Shown one piece after another: positions 33,532 through 42,865 of a DNA stretch of 64,000 nt. The DNA lies in assembly GCA_964500225.1 (NCBI GenBank), contig CAZCOA010000008.1, positions 13,123 through 77,122 of the forward strand. Direction: 5' to 3'. Origin of the DNA: JAAYDY01 sp964500225. Its GTDB lineage: Bacteria > Planctomycetota > Phycisphaerae > FEN-1346 > JAACEH01. The translations under genes were made by a program, and so were the position numbers. Numbering within the stretch: the first letter of the stretch is position 1; every line of letters starts with the position of its first letter. The notes below the pieces were generated by a model that was given only the letters and a program-made list of their open reading frames with translations, did not search any database and was not told the origin of the DNA.

Positions 33532-34674
33532 TCAGCGCTCTGCCGGAACAGGCTCGCCGTGGGGCGATTGGGATGGCGACGCCTCAGGCAGCGGCGACGC
33601 GGAAGGCGCAGCCGTATCCGACGGCCCGACGGGCGCCTGCGGCGTTACCGGAACCGGCGTCGGTGCTGCCGGCACTGCCGCCGGGGCCCTCACTTCCAGC
33701 CTGCGAGGCGGACGGTCGTGACTGACCTCGCGGAATCCGTTCTTATCGATCACCAAACACGCCGCCGGACCGCCGTAAGCCGCACTCATCCCCACGTCGA
33801 TGCAGACCAAGCGGCCCTGGCAACGCACCGCCACGCGCTCGCGCGTCACCGTGTGGCCGACGACCATGACGCGTGCCCCGTGCCGCCGCAGCACCGCCTC
33901 CAGCTCCTCGATCACCTCGGGCGACTCGTCCAGACTGTAGCGGCGGTCCCACAGCGGTCCCGACGGATCGCCCGCCGCACCCTCCATCTTGCTTTCGGCC
34001 AGCTCCTGCCGCACGGCGTCGTTGATTTCCTTGAGCGACTTGTCGGCCCACGACGCCCGCAGGCCGCCGTGAACGAAGAGCACGTCGTTGAGCTTCAGCA
34101 CCGCGTCGTGCGAGCGGATCCACCGGCCGTACTTGCCTTCGGGCCCGACGGCCTTGCGGAACTCCTCCTCGCCGCCGAACGAATCGATCTCCTCCGCCGT
34201 CAGGTACGACCACTGGCCCGCCAGGACCATCGCCTCGTGGTTGCCGATCAGGACATGGACGGCGCCGCCGGCCCGGGCCGCTTCCCCCTCCAGACGCATC
34301 AGCAGGTCCATCGCCTTCCGCGAATCCGGGCCGCGATCGAACACGTCGCCGGTCTGGACCAAGTGCGTCTTACCGCCGATCCACTTGCCCTCGGCGTCGA
34401 TCACCTCGGCCGCCCGCAGCGCCCGGACCAATTGCGCATAGTCGCCGTGAACGTCGCCCACGGCGACAATGCGCTCGATGGCGACGGGCTGAGGCTGAGG
34501 CGCGGCAGCAACTGCTTCCGCCGGCTGCCCCGGCGACCGCGGCGGAGCCACGCCGTCGTCCGCCGCCACCACTGCCGAGATGAACGCCATCAAGCCTAGT
34601 GCCGCGGCTGTCCGGAGCCTTGCCGTTGCCCCGCGAGCCCCCTGTGTCTTGACCATCGGCACTGCGCCTCCCAT
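33532..34674 (-). CDS. exported calcineurin-like metallophosphoesterase
   Basis: A 380-residue protein with a signal peptide (hydrophobic run AAALGLMAFISAVVA) and the full metallophosphoesterase signature: GDVHGDY, GDVFDRGPDSRK, GNHEAM, a middle HGGLRASW and a final VVGHTV, so both metal sites look complete. It resembles Shewanella-type periplasmic phosphoprotein/serine-threonine phosphatases. A Pro/Ala/Ser-rich tail of about 70 residues follows the domain. The start is ATG at 34674 with AAGGGG six bases upstream; ATG at 34656 with GGGAGG is an equally good alternative. It lies 16 bases downstream of the VWA gene on the same strand, so the two are probably co-transcribed. Confidence 0.92.
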   Translation of the reverse strand: MGGAVPMVKTQGARGATARLRTAAALGLMAFISAVVAADDGVAPPRSPGQPAEAVAAAPQPQPVAIERIVAVGDVHGDYAQLVRALRAAEVIDAEGKWIGGKTHLVQTGDVFDRGPDSRKAMDLLMRLEGEAARAGGAVHVLIGNHEAMVLAGQWSYLTAEEIDSFGGEEEFRKAVGPEGKYGRWIRSHDAVLKLNDVLFVHGGLRASWADKSLKEINDAVRQELAESKMEGAAGDPSGPLWDRRYSLDESPEVIEELEAVLRRHGARVMVVGHTVTRERVAVRCQGRLVCIDVGMSAAYGGPAACLVIDKNGFREVSHDRPPRRLEVRAPAAVPAAPTPVPVTPQAPVGPSDTAAPSASPLPEASPSQSPHGEPVPAER

Positions 34675-34690
34675 TGACGGCCCCTTCAGG

Positions 34691-36490
34691 CTACAACTGC
34701 GGATTCGGCCGCGCGATGTCCTGATGCCGGTCCGGGCCGTCCGTGTGGGGCGTCGGCGCCGGGGCCGGGCCGAAGTGCCGCCGCTTCTCCGGTATCGGTT
34801 CTTCGACGTACTCCAGCAGAATCGCCACGAACGGGTCCACTCGGTCGTGGTACTCTTCGCTCAAGACCGACCGCAACACATTGGCCACCACCTGGCGATC
34901 GGCCGCCTCGCCGAAATCGGCCGGTGCCAGACGAGCGAGAAACTCGCGGCTGGCGCCGACCTCCACGTCCTGAGATCTGCCCATCGTGTCGCGCACTTCC
35001 ACGGTCCGCGGTTCGCCGGGGTCGCCTCGGAAACTCACCCAGACCGACGATCCCTTGCCCCACTCGGCCAGTTCGTCGAAGATCGCCACCGCCCCGCTGC
35101 CCCATTCCGTGCGGGCCTTGATGAAGTGGAACCGGAACCCCTTCTCGGCCGACTCCTTGACCAGCGTCACGAGCTTGTCCTTCGTGTTGTCGTGCGGCGG
35201 CGCATCGCCCACGGTGATGACCACACGGTTGTTCGACGCCCAACGAAGCTTCTTCACGGTCGTGGCAATTGCTTCGTACACCGCCTCCGGGATGTCGCCG
35301 CCGCCCTTGGCCTCCACGGACGCGATGGCCCGCTGAAGCGCCTCCCCGTCGTCCGTCAGCGGCACCAGACGCGTCAGGTACTCGTCAGCATGGTCGCGGT
35401 AAAACACCAAACCGATGCGCGGCTCGCGGCTGATACGGCCAAACGCCTTCATCATCTTCGCCACGTCCCGCTGGATCCACCGGATCACGTCGGTCATGGA
35501 CCCCGTGCTGTCCACGACAAACGCCACGTCCAGGTTCTGCAATCGCAGCGGCCGCAGCTCCAGGCTCTTGCGCCACTCGGGTGCCGCCGGATTGCGAATC
35601 TTCTTCGGCCGCGGCAGCAGCACCGAGTCTTCCCCGTAGAACGGACCGGCAAACGGCTGGAGCTTCGACCAGTCCACCGTTTTGAACCATTCGACCCAGG
35701 CCGCCTGCGTCTGCCGCCAGATACTCTGGGAATCCTGCTGAAGCAACGACCGCGACGACGGAACACCGGCGTTGAGATTCAAAAGGAGCGACTCGGCCCG
35801 CCAGCACGTGTTGATGTCGCTCATGGCCTCGATCATTTGGCGAATGAGCTTCGGCTCTTTCCATCGGGCCAGGCACCGACGCATCGCCAGCAGCGTCGGA
35901 TTGTCCGACGGGTCCATCGCGTTGGTGTTGTCGAAGAAGTAGCGGAACAGCTTCAGGTTCTCGTCGCTCGGCCCCTCGTCCTGCATGATCTGGATGAGCC
36001 CGATGCGCAGATCGCCGCGCAGGCGCCCCTTGGCGACCAGATCCTTGCCGCAGGTCTTCCATGCCAGTTTCTGCTCGTCGCTCAACGACTTGTGCCGCGA
36101 AAACACCGCCTCCCAGGCATACACCTGCACTAGCGGCGACTCGTCCTTGAGCATCACCTCCACCAGCTTCTCCGAGACGCGCGGATCGTCGATTACGCTC
36201 AGGCCGATGATCGCCATCGCCCGGACGATCCAGTCCTTGCTCTGGAGGTGCTCGCCGTACATCGCCAGATAATGCTGCACCAGCGACTCGATGGCCTGCT
36301 TGCGGGCAGGATCGTCGGCCTGGGCGTCGTCGGTTGTATCCTCTTCCTCATCATACGAATCGGAGTCCTGGAATCGGTAGGGCGACTCATCCTGGGCCCG
36401 CGCGGGACAGTCCCCGCAGAGCATGGACGCCGCCGCCAAAACGCCCGACGCCAGCAGTACCGCCCGGCATTGCCACCATCGAATATCCAT
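34691..36490 (-). CDS. exported VWA-domain protein with N-terminal helical repeats
   Basis: A 599-residue protein. The start is ATG at 36490, nine bases after GAAGGG; an ATG at 36499 touches that site. The signal peptide is residues 1-33, ending CPARAQ, followed by an acidic stretch (DSDSYDEEEDTTDDAQ). Residues 70-260 are HEAT-like helical repeats. A VWA domain from about residue 320 starts LDVAFVVDSTGSMTDVI, giving a usable metal-ion-dependent adhesion site (DxTxS variant), then GGGDIPEAVYEAI. The C-terminal tail is Pro/His-rich. It probably binds protein ligands in the periplasm. The phosphatase gene follows directly, so a substrate relation is possible but unproven. Confidence 0.87.
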   Translation of the reverse strand: MDIRWWQCRAVLLASGVLAAASMLCGDCPARAQDESPYRFQDSDSYDEEEDTTDDAQADDPARKQAIESLVQHYLAMYGEHLQSKDWIVRAMAIIGLSVIDDPRVSEKLVEVMLKDESPLVQVYAWEAVFSRHKSLSDEQKLAWKTCGKDLVAKGRLRGDLRIGLIQIMQDEGPSDENLKLFRYFFDNTNAMDPSDNPTLLAMRRCLARWKEPKLIRQMIEAMSDINTCWRAESLLLNLNAGVPSSRSLLQQDSQSIWRQTQAAWVEWFKTVDWSKLQPFAGPFYGEDSVLLPRPKKIRNPAAPEWRKSLELRPLRLQNLDVAFVVDSTGSMTDVIRWIQRDVAKMMKAFGRISREPRIGLVFYRDHADEYLTRLVPLTDDGEALQRAIASVEAKGGGDIPEAVYEAIATTVKKLRWASNNRVVITVGDAPPHDNTKDKLVTLVKESAEKGFRFHFIKARTEWGSGAVAIFDELAEWGKGSSVWVSFRGDPGEPRTVEVRDTMGRSQDVEVGASREFLARLAPADFGEAADRQVVANVLRSVLSEEYHDRVDPFVAILLEYVEEPIPEKRRHFGPAPAPTPHTDGPDRHQDIARPNPQL

Positions 36491-36630
36491 TACAGTCATC
36501 CCTTCACCACTCCCCACTGACGACCTGGCCAATATGCTGTGGCGCTCGCAACCCCTGCACCAGAATAGGATTGGTACGAGCGAAAGCGACCGACGGCCGG
36601 AGAATTCTACCAGGAGCCGGCCGCCAGGAG

Positions 36631-38070
36631 TTATCCTTTCAATACTGCCAGCGGCACCATCCGGGCCACGCGGCGGGCCAGCCCGGCGCCTTCCACGGTG
36701 TCGATCCCCGCCTCGATATCCTTATAGGCCTGGGGCGCCTCCTCCTTGATGCGGTGCCGGTCGCGACACACCAAATAAACGCCCTCCATGCTTCGGGCGA
36801 AATCCTGGTCGCTGATCGCCGCGCCGCCAACCGGTTTGCCGCGACGGCCCACGCCGGCGGCGGCCGTGCGGCTCATGACGCGGCCCGCCCCGTGATTGAC
36901 ACTATATAGGCTCCGACGCCCCGACTCTATCCCAACCAGCAGGTAACTGGCCGTCCCCATCGACCCAGGAATCAGCACCGGCTGTCCCGTCGCAGCAAAG
37001 GGCGTGCCACCCATCCGCGACGGCGGAAACGCCCGCGTCGCCCCCTTGCGATGCACACAGTAGCGCCGCCCGTCCACCTCTTCGATCTTGGCGATGTTGT
37101 GAGCCACGTCGTACACCAACGGGATCGGCAAGTCGCCCTCCAGCAGGTACCGCACATTGTGCCGGATCAGGGTGGCCATCACCTGGCGGTTGGCGTAGGC
37201 GAAGTTGGCAGCGCATTTCATGGCCTCGTGATATCGCCGACCGAGGTCGCTCTCCAGGTTAACATAGGCCAACTGGCGGTTCGGCAGCGGCAGGGCCAAC
37301 CGCTCGGCCTCGGCGGCGGCCTCGCGCATGAAATGGCCGCCGATCTCGTGTCCCAGGCCGCGGCTGCCGCTATGGATCATAATGACGAACTGCCCGGCGA
37401 ACAGCCCCCAGGCATCGGCCGTCGCTGCGTCGAACACGCGGTCCACGCGCTGCAACTCGACGAAATGATTGCCGCCGCCCAGGGTACCAAACTGGACGCG
37501 GCCTCGTTCGGCCGCCCGGTCGGGAACGCACGAGGCATCGGCCGCCAGGGCGCCGCCGTCCTCCATGTGGGCCAGGTCCTCGGCCAGCTCGTCGTCGCGG
37601 AACGCCTTGGCAAAACGCGGATTCATGCGGCAGAGCAACCCCACCGCCGCGGTGCCGCGCGAGAGCAGCTCGGCCATGCGGGCCCGCGGCAGTTCGGCGT
37701 TGCAACCGCCCTCGCCCAGGGGAATGTCGCGGCGTATCGAGTCGGCCACCGCCCGCACGTCCACATCGGCCGCCTCCAGCGGCGTCGTCAGGAGCCGCAT
37801 GCCGCAGTTGACGTCGTAGCCCACGGCCGCGGGCGAAATGTACCGCCGGCTCGCCCAGACGCACCCGATCGGCACGCCGTAGCCCGTGTGAATGTCCGGG
37901 GTGGCCAGGACGTGTCCCTCGGGATCGATCGACGCCGCGTCGCACAACTGGTCCAGGGCGTCCGGTTCCAGCGGAATCGACTCGCGGACGAATACCGTCG
38001 CGTCGGTCAGCATCCGCCCCCGACGCGGCACGCGAACGGTATTCTCATCCAGCCGCTCCAAGTCCGGCAT
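36631..38070 (-). CDS. rtcB: RNA-splicing ligase RtcB
   Basis: This enzyme ligates RNA 3'-phosphate (or 2',3'-cyclic phosphate) to 5'-OH ends using GTP and Mn2+, in RNA repair or tRNA maturation. All signature elements are present in 479 residues: GYDVNCGMR (Asp86, Cys89), GGGNHFVE (Asn201, His202), HSGSRGLGHE (His233), DVAHNIAK (His324) and the guanylated histidine in SVNHGAGRVMSR (His393). The start is ATG at 38070, eight bases after AGAGG. Neither archease nor rtcA is adjacent, so it appears as a stand-alone gene, divergent from the porin. Confidence 0.97.
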   Translation of the reverse strand: MPDLERLDENTVRVPRRGRMLTDATVFVRESIPLEPDALDQLCDAASIDPEGHVLATPDIHTGYGVPIGCVWASRRYISPAAVGYDVNCGMRLLTTPLEAADVDVRAVADSIRRDIPLGEGGCNAELPRARMAELLSRGTAAVGLLCRMNPRFAKAFRDDELAEDLAHMEDGGALAADASCVPDRAAERGRVQFGTLGGGNHFVELQRVDRVFDAATADAWGLFAGQFVIMIHSGSRGLGHEIGGHFMREAAAEAERLALPLPNRQLAYVNLESDLGRRYHEAMKCAANFAYANRQVMATLIRHNVRYLLEGDLPIPLVYDVAHNIAKIEEVDGRRYCVHRKGATRAFPPSRMGGTPFAATGQPVLIPGSMGTASYLLVGIESGRRSLYSVNHGAGRVMSRTAAAGVGRRGKPVGGAAISDQDFARSMEGVYLVCRDRHRIKEEAPQAYKDIEAGIDTVEGAGLARRVARMVPLAVLKG

Positions 38071-38222
38071 CGTGTCGCCTCTCGCCTCGGCGTGCCGCCC
38101 TCCCAGCACCGCCCAGCCCATCAGATTCCCTCGTTCGCTGCGCCACCGAATCATAGCACCCCCTCCGTACCGTGTCGAGCGGATGCCGCCCTCTTCGCAG
38201 CAACGTCAGTCCATGTTTTTGA

Positions 38223-38251
38223 TTGACGCCCAAGCCGCCGGGGGATACTCT
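38223..38251 (+). promoter_or_regulatory. predicted promoter of the porin gene
   Basis: TTGACG (38223-38228), a 17-base spacer and TACTCT (38246-38251), with about 71 bases of leader before the ATG at 38329. Confidence 0.55.
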
Positions 38252-38328
38252 GAGAAACCTGTTTGCGAGGGCGCCGGGGACTTCACCTCCAGCGGAAACT
38301 CGATCCGAAGGACGCAAGGGCTACGCGC

Positions 38329-39750
38329 ATGGAAACACTCAGGGGGCTGTCACACGTGTCTCGATGGGGCATGGCGGTTGCGGTAGTGGCGGGGGCCTTG
38401 GCGTCGCCGCTGGCCGCTCAGTCGCCGCAGGCCAACCAGTTCTTCCAGCGGGAACAGTTCCTCCGTGAAGACACCCGACGCCAGCTCGACGCCAACATGC
38501 CCAAGGAACAGAAAACCCTCGCCACCTGGGGCGGCTACATCATCCCGCAGTGGCAGCAGTACGACGACGTCCGCAAACAGTCCAATTTCCGCCAGATCGA
38601 CCTGCGGCTCTGGGGCAACGTCGTCGTGGACGAGGTCCACCAGTTCTACGCCCGCATGAAGCTCATCCACACCAACTTCGGGCCCGGCGACAGCCCCTTC
38701 GGCTGGAACCAGGATCTCGAAGGGCCGAACCTCGACCAGGGCTTCTACGAGGTGCGGCTGTCGAAGGCCCTCAAGAAGTACTGGGGCGTTGACCTGCCGG
38801 TGGATTCGCGCGTCACCGTCGGGCGCCAGTTCGTCGAGTTCGGCAATGGCCTCTCGTTATCAACGATCCTCGATGGCGGCACGTTTGCCGTCGAGACAGG
38901 CCAGTGGCGGGCCACCGGCCTGTTCGCCACGACCGTGCGCAGCGACGAGAATATCGACCACAGCCCCCTCGTGGCCGACCACATGGACCGAACTTTCGGC
39001 GGCATGCAGATTGATTACCTGGGCCTTTCGGGCCACCAGCCGTTCGCCTACTTCCTCGTCCAGCACGACTCGACCGAGGAACAACCCGAGGACTACCGCC
39101 AGGAGTACGATTACGACTCCAACTACTTCGGCTTCGGCTCCAACGGCGAAGTCGTCCAGAACGTCCGGTACGCCACCGAAATCGTGTTCCAGACCGGCAC
39201 CAGCCAGCGGCAGAACAACCTGGGCAAGTCGCCCATCGCGGCCTTCGCGTTCGACCAGTTGTTCGAGTACTACGTCCCGGTCAAGCACGACCCGGTCCTG
39301 GGCGTCGAGTACGCCGTCGCCACCGGCGACGCCGACCGAACCCATGCCACCGACACGGTGGCCGGCAACAGGAGCGGCCGCGACAACGCCTTCCGCAGCT
39401 TCGGCTACATCAACACGGGCTACTCGTCGGCCTACGAGTTCACGAACCTCCAGTTCCTGCGGACGGGCTTCCGCTTCAAACCGATGCCCGACTGCCCCGC
39501 CCTGGCCAAGTTGGAAATCGGGTCCGACCTGTTCTGGTACTGGAAACAGCAGATCGACGGTCCGGTGAGCGATTTCCGGGCCGACGGCCGTGGCCGCGAG
39601 CTGGGCACCGAAGTGGACGTTTACGCCAACTATCGCATTTTCAGCGACCTGGCCGTCATGGTGCGCTACGGCCGATTCTGGACCGGCGAGGCCTATCGCG
39701 ACGACGAAAAACGCGATTATCTGTACGCCGGGCTGATTTACAGCTTCTAG
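38329..39750 (+). CDS. outer-membrane porin, alginate-export (AlgE) type
   Basis: A 473-residue protein starting at the ATG eight bases after AAGGG. The signal peptide is residues 1-31 (AVAVVAGALASPLAAQ). The rest alternates short polar and aromatic strands (for example VVVDEVHQFYARMKLIHTN and ANYRIFSDLAVMVRYGRFW) and ends in aromatic YAGLIYSF, a typical outer-membrane beta-barrel C-terminus. The pattern around VTVGRQFVEFGNGLSLSTIL resembles alginate-export-family barrels common in planctomycetes. It probably passes sugars or other solutes; specificity cannot be read. A GC-rich hairpin follows the stop. Confidence 0.82.
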   Translation: METLRGLSHVSRWGMAVAVVAGALASPLAAQSPQANQFFQREQFLREDTRRQLDANMPKEQKTLATWGGYIIPQWQQYDDVRKQSNFRQIDLRLWGNVVVDEVHQFYARMKLIHTNFGPGDSPFGWNQDLEGPNLDQGFYEVRLSKALKKYWGVDLPVDSRVTVGRQFVEFGNGLSLSTILDGGTFAVETGQWRATGLFATTVRSDENIDHSPLVADHMDRTFGGMQIDYLGLSGHQPFAYFLVQHDSTEEQPEDYRQEYDYDSNYFGFGSNGEVVQNVRYATEIVFQTGTSQRQNNLGKSPIAAFAFDQLFEYYVPVKHDPVLGVEYAVATGDADRTHATDTVAGNRSGRDNAFRSFGYINTGYSSAYEFTNLQFLRTGFRFKPMPDCPALAKLEIGSDLFWYWKQQIDGPVSDFRADGRGRELGTEVDVYANYRIFSDLAVMVRYGRFWTGEAYRDDEKRDYLYAGLIYSF

Positions 39751-39766
39751 AGCTGCGACGCGCGGT

Positions 39767-39793
39767 CGCCCCCCTGGCCGGGGCGGTTTGCCT
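39767..39793 (+). terminator. possible terminator after the porin gene
   Basis: CGCCCC (39767-39772) and GGGGCG (39780-39785) enclose a seven-base loop, followed by GTTTGCCTTT. The T tract is weak and overlaps the -35 box of the next promoter. Confidence 0.35.
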
Positions 39794-39815
39794 TTGGCGG
39801 CTAATACGGTATAGT
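39788..39815 (+). promoter_or_regulatory. predicted promoter of the small exported protein gene
   Basis: TTGCCT (39788-39793), a 16-base spacer and TATAGT (39810-39815), leading to the ATG at 39838, with GGGAGAGAAG in between as the ribosome site. Confidence 0.5.
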
Positions 39816-39837
39816 CCCCCTTGGGAGAGAAGCGGTT

Positions 39838-40593
39838 ATGACAGGTTCGCGTCGAATGGTAATAGGCATGGTCCTGGGTGGTGTCGCACTGGCCGCCGTC
39901 GCCGCGACGGTCCGGGCCGAAACGCCGGGCGACACCGACGCCGAGTTCTTCATGGCCCTGACCTACAAACAGGTGGCCATGATGGACGACGGCTACAAGG
40001 CCGTGGCTCTGCTGTCTCGCGGCCAGTTCGACCTGAAGGACGCTGCGGCGGCTCGCGACTACCTGGTGGGCAGCAAGATCGCCCGAAGCCGTTGGCCCAC
40101 GGCGGCCGACGCACCGTTGACCAAGGGGCGGCTGGCCTACATGGTCTGCCAGGCCCTCGGCATCAAGGGCGGCGTGACGATGCGGCTGTTCGGGCCAAGC
40201 CAGCGTTATTGCCTGGCCGAGTGCCAGTACCTGGAACTGATGACCGGCGGAGCCGAGTACGAACACGTGACTGGCGGCGAACTGGTCAGCGTGATCGACC
40301 GTGCGGACCAGTACCGGCAGTCGAAGGAACAGGCCGCGGCGCCTCAGCCGGCATCCCAGTCGGAGCCTCCCGCCGCCTCGGCGGCCGTGAACACCCCGAC
40401 GGAGACGCCGAAAGCCCCGGTTACCGACGCTGCGACCGCGCAGCCCAAGGCAACGGCCACAACGGCCGCGCCGAAGGCCGATCTGCCGGCAGCCGCCGAC
40501 GCAACAGCACCGGCCCAGCCGGCCGCCCCGGCCGCAGGAAGCCCTGCCGCCAACAATGAGAATCTGCCGTACATGACGCCGGTCGAGCCGTAA
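39838..40593 (+). CDS. exported protein of unknown function with Ala/Pro-rich tail
   Basis: A 251-residue protein with a signal peptide (residues 1-27, ending TVRAE). A compact domain of about 130 residues follows; its segment AMMDDGYKAVALLSRGQF and then LTKGRLAYMVCQALGIKGG resembles SLH/helix-turn segments only vaguely, and I do not recognise the family. The last 100 residues are an Ala/Pro/Thr-rich low-complexity tail, of the same style as the N-terminal regions of the two FecR proteins downstream. It starts the run of four envelope and signalling genes on this strand, 37 bases before the first FecR gene. Confidence 0.78.
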   Translation: MTGSRRMVIGMVLGGVALAAVAATVRAETPGDTDAEFFMALTYKQVAMMDDGYKAVALLSRGQFDLKDAAAARDYLVGSKIARSRWPTAADAPLTKGRLAYMVCQALGIKGGVTMRLFGPSQRYCLAECQYLELMTGGAEYEHVTGGELVSVIDRADQYRQSKEQAAAPQPASQSEPPAASAAVNTPTETPKAPVTDAATAQPKATATTAAPKADLPAAADATAPAQPAAPAAGSPAANNENLPYMTPVEP

Positions 40594-40630
40594 ACGTCTG
40601 CATCTGTCAGTCGCCGAGGGGGCACCTTAA

Positions 40631-41674
40631 ATGCGATGGTCATGGGTGACGGCAGTGCTGGCGCTGTGGGCCTGCGGGGCGTGTCCAGCCCTGGGCGCCG
40701 ATGCGCCAGCCGCCGAGCGAGCCGAAACGTCCGCCTCCCCGGCGGCGGCGACATCGCCTGCGGCAGACAAGACAAGCGAGCCTCAGAGCACCCAGGCGGC
40801 GCCGGTCGCCGACGCCAAGGCGGGAGATCCGGCCGGCCGGCCGACAGCCACGGAAGCCGGCAAAACCCCAGCCGCCGCCGACCCGGTGATCGCCTGCAAG
40901 GTCATCAGCGTAACCCGGACGGTCCGCTGGCGCGCTTCGGCCGAGGCCGCCTGGCAGGACATGAAAGTGGGCGACCGCCTGCTGCTGGGCGCCGACATCT
41001 GCACCGGGTTGCGGGCGGGCTGCCGCCTGGAGTTCAGCGACGCCTCCAGCGTCGTGGACGTGCAGCCCATGACCATCGTGCGGATCGGCGAGTTCGAAAC
41101 GGTCGGCGGCAAGGTCCGCACGCGGCTCTACCTGAAACAAGGCACCGTCCAAGCCGACGTCGAGAAGGCCCGGTTCCAGAGCGATTTCGCCATCGTGTCG
41201 CCCGAGGTCACCCTGGCCGTTCAGGGCACCAACGGCATCGAATTCAAACATTTCGGCGACACAGGGGCGCATTGCAGCCTGCTGACGCGCGGCCTGCTCC
41301 TGGCCACCCAGAACACAAACGGGCGGTCCCGATTCCTGCGGCCGGGCGATTCGGTCGCCTCGGGCACGAATTTCCAGCCGCCGATCTGGATGCTGCTGCT
41401 GAGAAGACTCGTGCGGACGTACGACCAGCGAGGCACTACGCCTCACGAGATTCTGAGCATCGTGAACCGGCCTCAGATTTTCACAGGGCCTCCGGGCGGC
41501 TCGGCGCCGGGCCCGGGCGGTCAAGGCAACGCCGGCGACCGCGGACGCCTCCTCGGAAGCCGTACCGAAGGGCTTCGTCGGTTCTTCAGGAATCATCCTG
41601 AGTTGCTCCCGGGCGGCCGTCCGCTGACGCCGACGCCGGCGGTCGAGGACGATCACGGCGGCAGCGGCATGTAG
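40631..41674 (+). CDS. FecR-domain exported protein (copy 1)
   Basis: A 347-residue protein with a signal peptide (WVTAVLALWACGACPALGA), an Ala/Pro/Thr-rich linker to about residue 85, and a FecR-like domain: MKVGDRLLLGADICTGLRAG, then VDVQPMTIVRIGEF, RLYLKQGTVQADVE and SDFAIVSPEVTLAVQGT. FecR domains sense or bind in the periplasm and are often paired with signalling proteins. The C-terminus is Gly/Pro-rich. It is paralogous to the next gene over the whole FecR region. Together with the CHASE2 cyclase downstream it forms the FecR-CHASE2 pairing known from other bacteria. Confidence 0.88.
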   Translation: MRWSWVTAVLALWACGACPALGADAPAAERAETSASPAAATSPAADKTSEPQSTQAAPVADAKAGDPAGRPTATEAGKTPAAADPVIACKVISVTRTVRWRASAEAAWQDMKVGDRLLLGADICTGLRAGCRLEFSDASSVVDVQPMTIVRIGEFETVGGKVRTRLYLKQGTVQADVEKARFQSDFAIVSPEVTLAVQGTNGIEFKHFGDTGAHCSLLTRGLLLATQNTNGRSRFLRPGDSVASGTNFQPPIWMLLLRRLVRTYDQRGTTPHEILSIVNRPQIFTGPPGGSAPGPGGQGNAGDRGRLLGSRTEGLRRFFRNHPELLPGGRPLTPTPAVEDDHGGSGM

Positions 41675-41745
41675 CCGGACACAGGACAAACCGGCCGCAC
41701 GCAACACGATGGAACGTTGTTTCTGCTAGAGAGGAATTGTTTGCC

Positions 41746-42732
41746 ATGCGCATGATCCCAGCAATGACCCTTGCGGCCGCACTGCTTCTTGCGGGTGAAA
41801 CCGTTCGTGCCGACGATCCGGCGCCGGCGACCGAGACCGCCAAGACGCCTGCGGCAACCCCGGCGGTCGCACCGGCCGCGACGCCGCAGCCGGCAACGCC
41901 GCCGGCCGCCTCAGCTCCTGAGACGGCAACCGCCACCTCGGCGCAACAGCCTCCTGCCACAGTCTGCACGGTCACGGACGTCCAGCGGACGGTCATGTGG
42001 CAACTCGGCCAGAACGCCAAACCGCAGGCCATGAAAGTCGGCGACAAGCTGCCCTTGGGCGCCGACATCTGCACGGGCCTGCGCTCCACGTGCCGGTTGG
42101 TCTTCAACGACGACGCCTGCGTCGTGGACGTCAAGCCCATGTCCATGGTGCGTATCGGCGAGTTTTCCCGCGACGGCGACAAGGTGCGCACACGGATCTA
42201 CCTCAAGCAAGGCACCGTCCAGGCCGACGTGGAGCCGACGCGGTTCACGAGCGATTTCGCCGTCGTGTCGCCCGAGGCCACGCTGGCCGTCCACGGAACG
42301 CGGGGCATTCACGCCATGCAGCACCAAGACATGGGGTTCACCGGGCAGTTGCTCGGCGGCGGCCTGCTCTACGCAAACAACAACCAGACCGGCCGCGGCC
42401 AGTTCGTCCGCGTCGGGGATCAGGTGGGTTCGGGCATGAATCCGCCCATCCTGACGCTGCATAACGGTTCCCTGGTGCCGCTATACGCCCTGAACGGCCT
42501 GACGTCAGGCGAATTCGACAGTGCTAACCGCGGCGGGCAGACATGGTTCGGTCCCGGCCAGAACTTCGGCCCCGGCGGCATGGGCCACCTGGGCGGCTAT
42601 GGTCGCCTGTTCAGCTTCAGCCAACAGGGGTTGTCCCTGTTCTACCTGAACAATCCGAACCGGCTGCCGAACTACGTGCCACCGCCGCCATCGCCGCATT
42701 CGGGCCCGTGCGGCCCCAGCGGAGGAGGATGA
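41746..42732 (+). CDS. FecR-domain exported protein (copy 2)
   Basis: A 328-residue protein starting at the ATG about ten bases after GAGGA; a TTG nine bases earlier is too close to the ribosome site. A signal peptide is followed by an Ala/Pro/Thr linker and the FecR-like domain MKVGDKLPLGADICTGLRST, VDVKPMSMVRIGEF, RIYLKQGTVQADVE and SDFAVVSPEATLAVHGT. The identity to copy 1 across these segments indicates tandem duplication, with divergence in the C-terminal Asn/Gly-rich tail. A strong terminator follows 75 bases after the stop, separating it from the cyclase. Confidence 0.88.
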   Translation: MRMIPAMTLAAALLLAGETVRADDPAPATETAKTPAATPAVAPAATPQPATPPAASAPETATATSAQQPPATVCTVTDVQRTVMWQLGQNAKPQAMKVGDKLPLGADICTGLRSTCRLVFNDDACVVDVKPMSMVRIGEFSRDGDKVRTRIYLKQGTVQADVEPTRFTSDFAVVSPEATLAVHGTRGIHAMQHQDMGFTGQLLGGGLLYANNNQTGRGQFVRVGDQVGSGMNPPILTLHNGSLVPLYALNGLTSGEFDSANRGGQTWFGPGQNFGPGGMGHLGGYGRLFSFSQQGLSLFYLNNPNRLPNYVPPPPSPHSGPCGPSGGG

Positions 42733-42807
42733 TGACGGCAGCCAGAAATCTGGCAGACGCAAGGGCACTGATGCGGGCTTGACCGGCCCGAGAATCCGTG
42801 GATAATC

Positions 42808-42843
42808 CAGGGGCGGCACATGACGTGTCGCCCCTGTTTTTTT
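42808..42843 (+). terminator. strong intrinsic terminator between FecR copy 2 and the cyclase
   Basis: CAGGGGCGGCAC (42808-42819) pairs with GTGTCGCCCCTG (42825-42836), a 12-bp stem with one G-T pair and a five-base loop, followed by seven T (42837-42843). The cyclase ribosome site begins only a few bases later. Confidence 0.9.
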
Positions 42844-42865
42844 CTCAGGAGCCGGTCGCGTCGCC

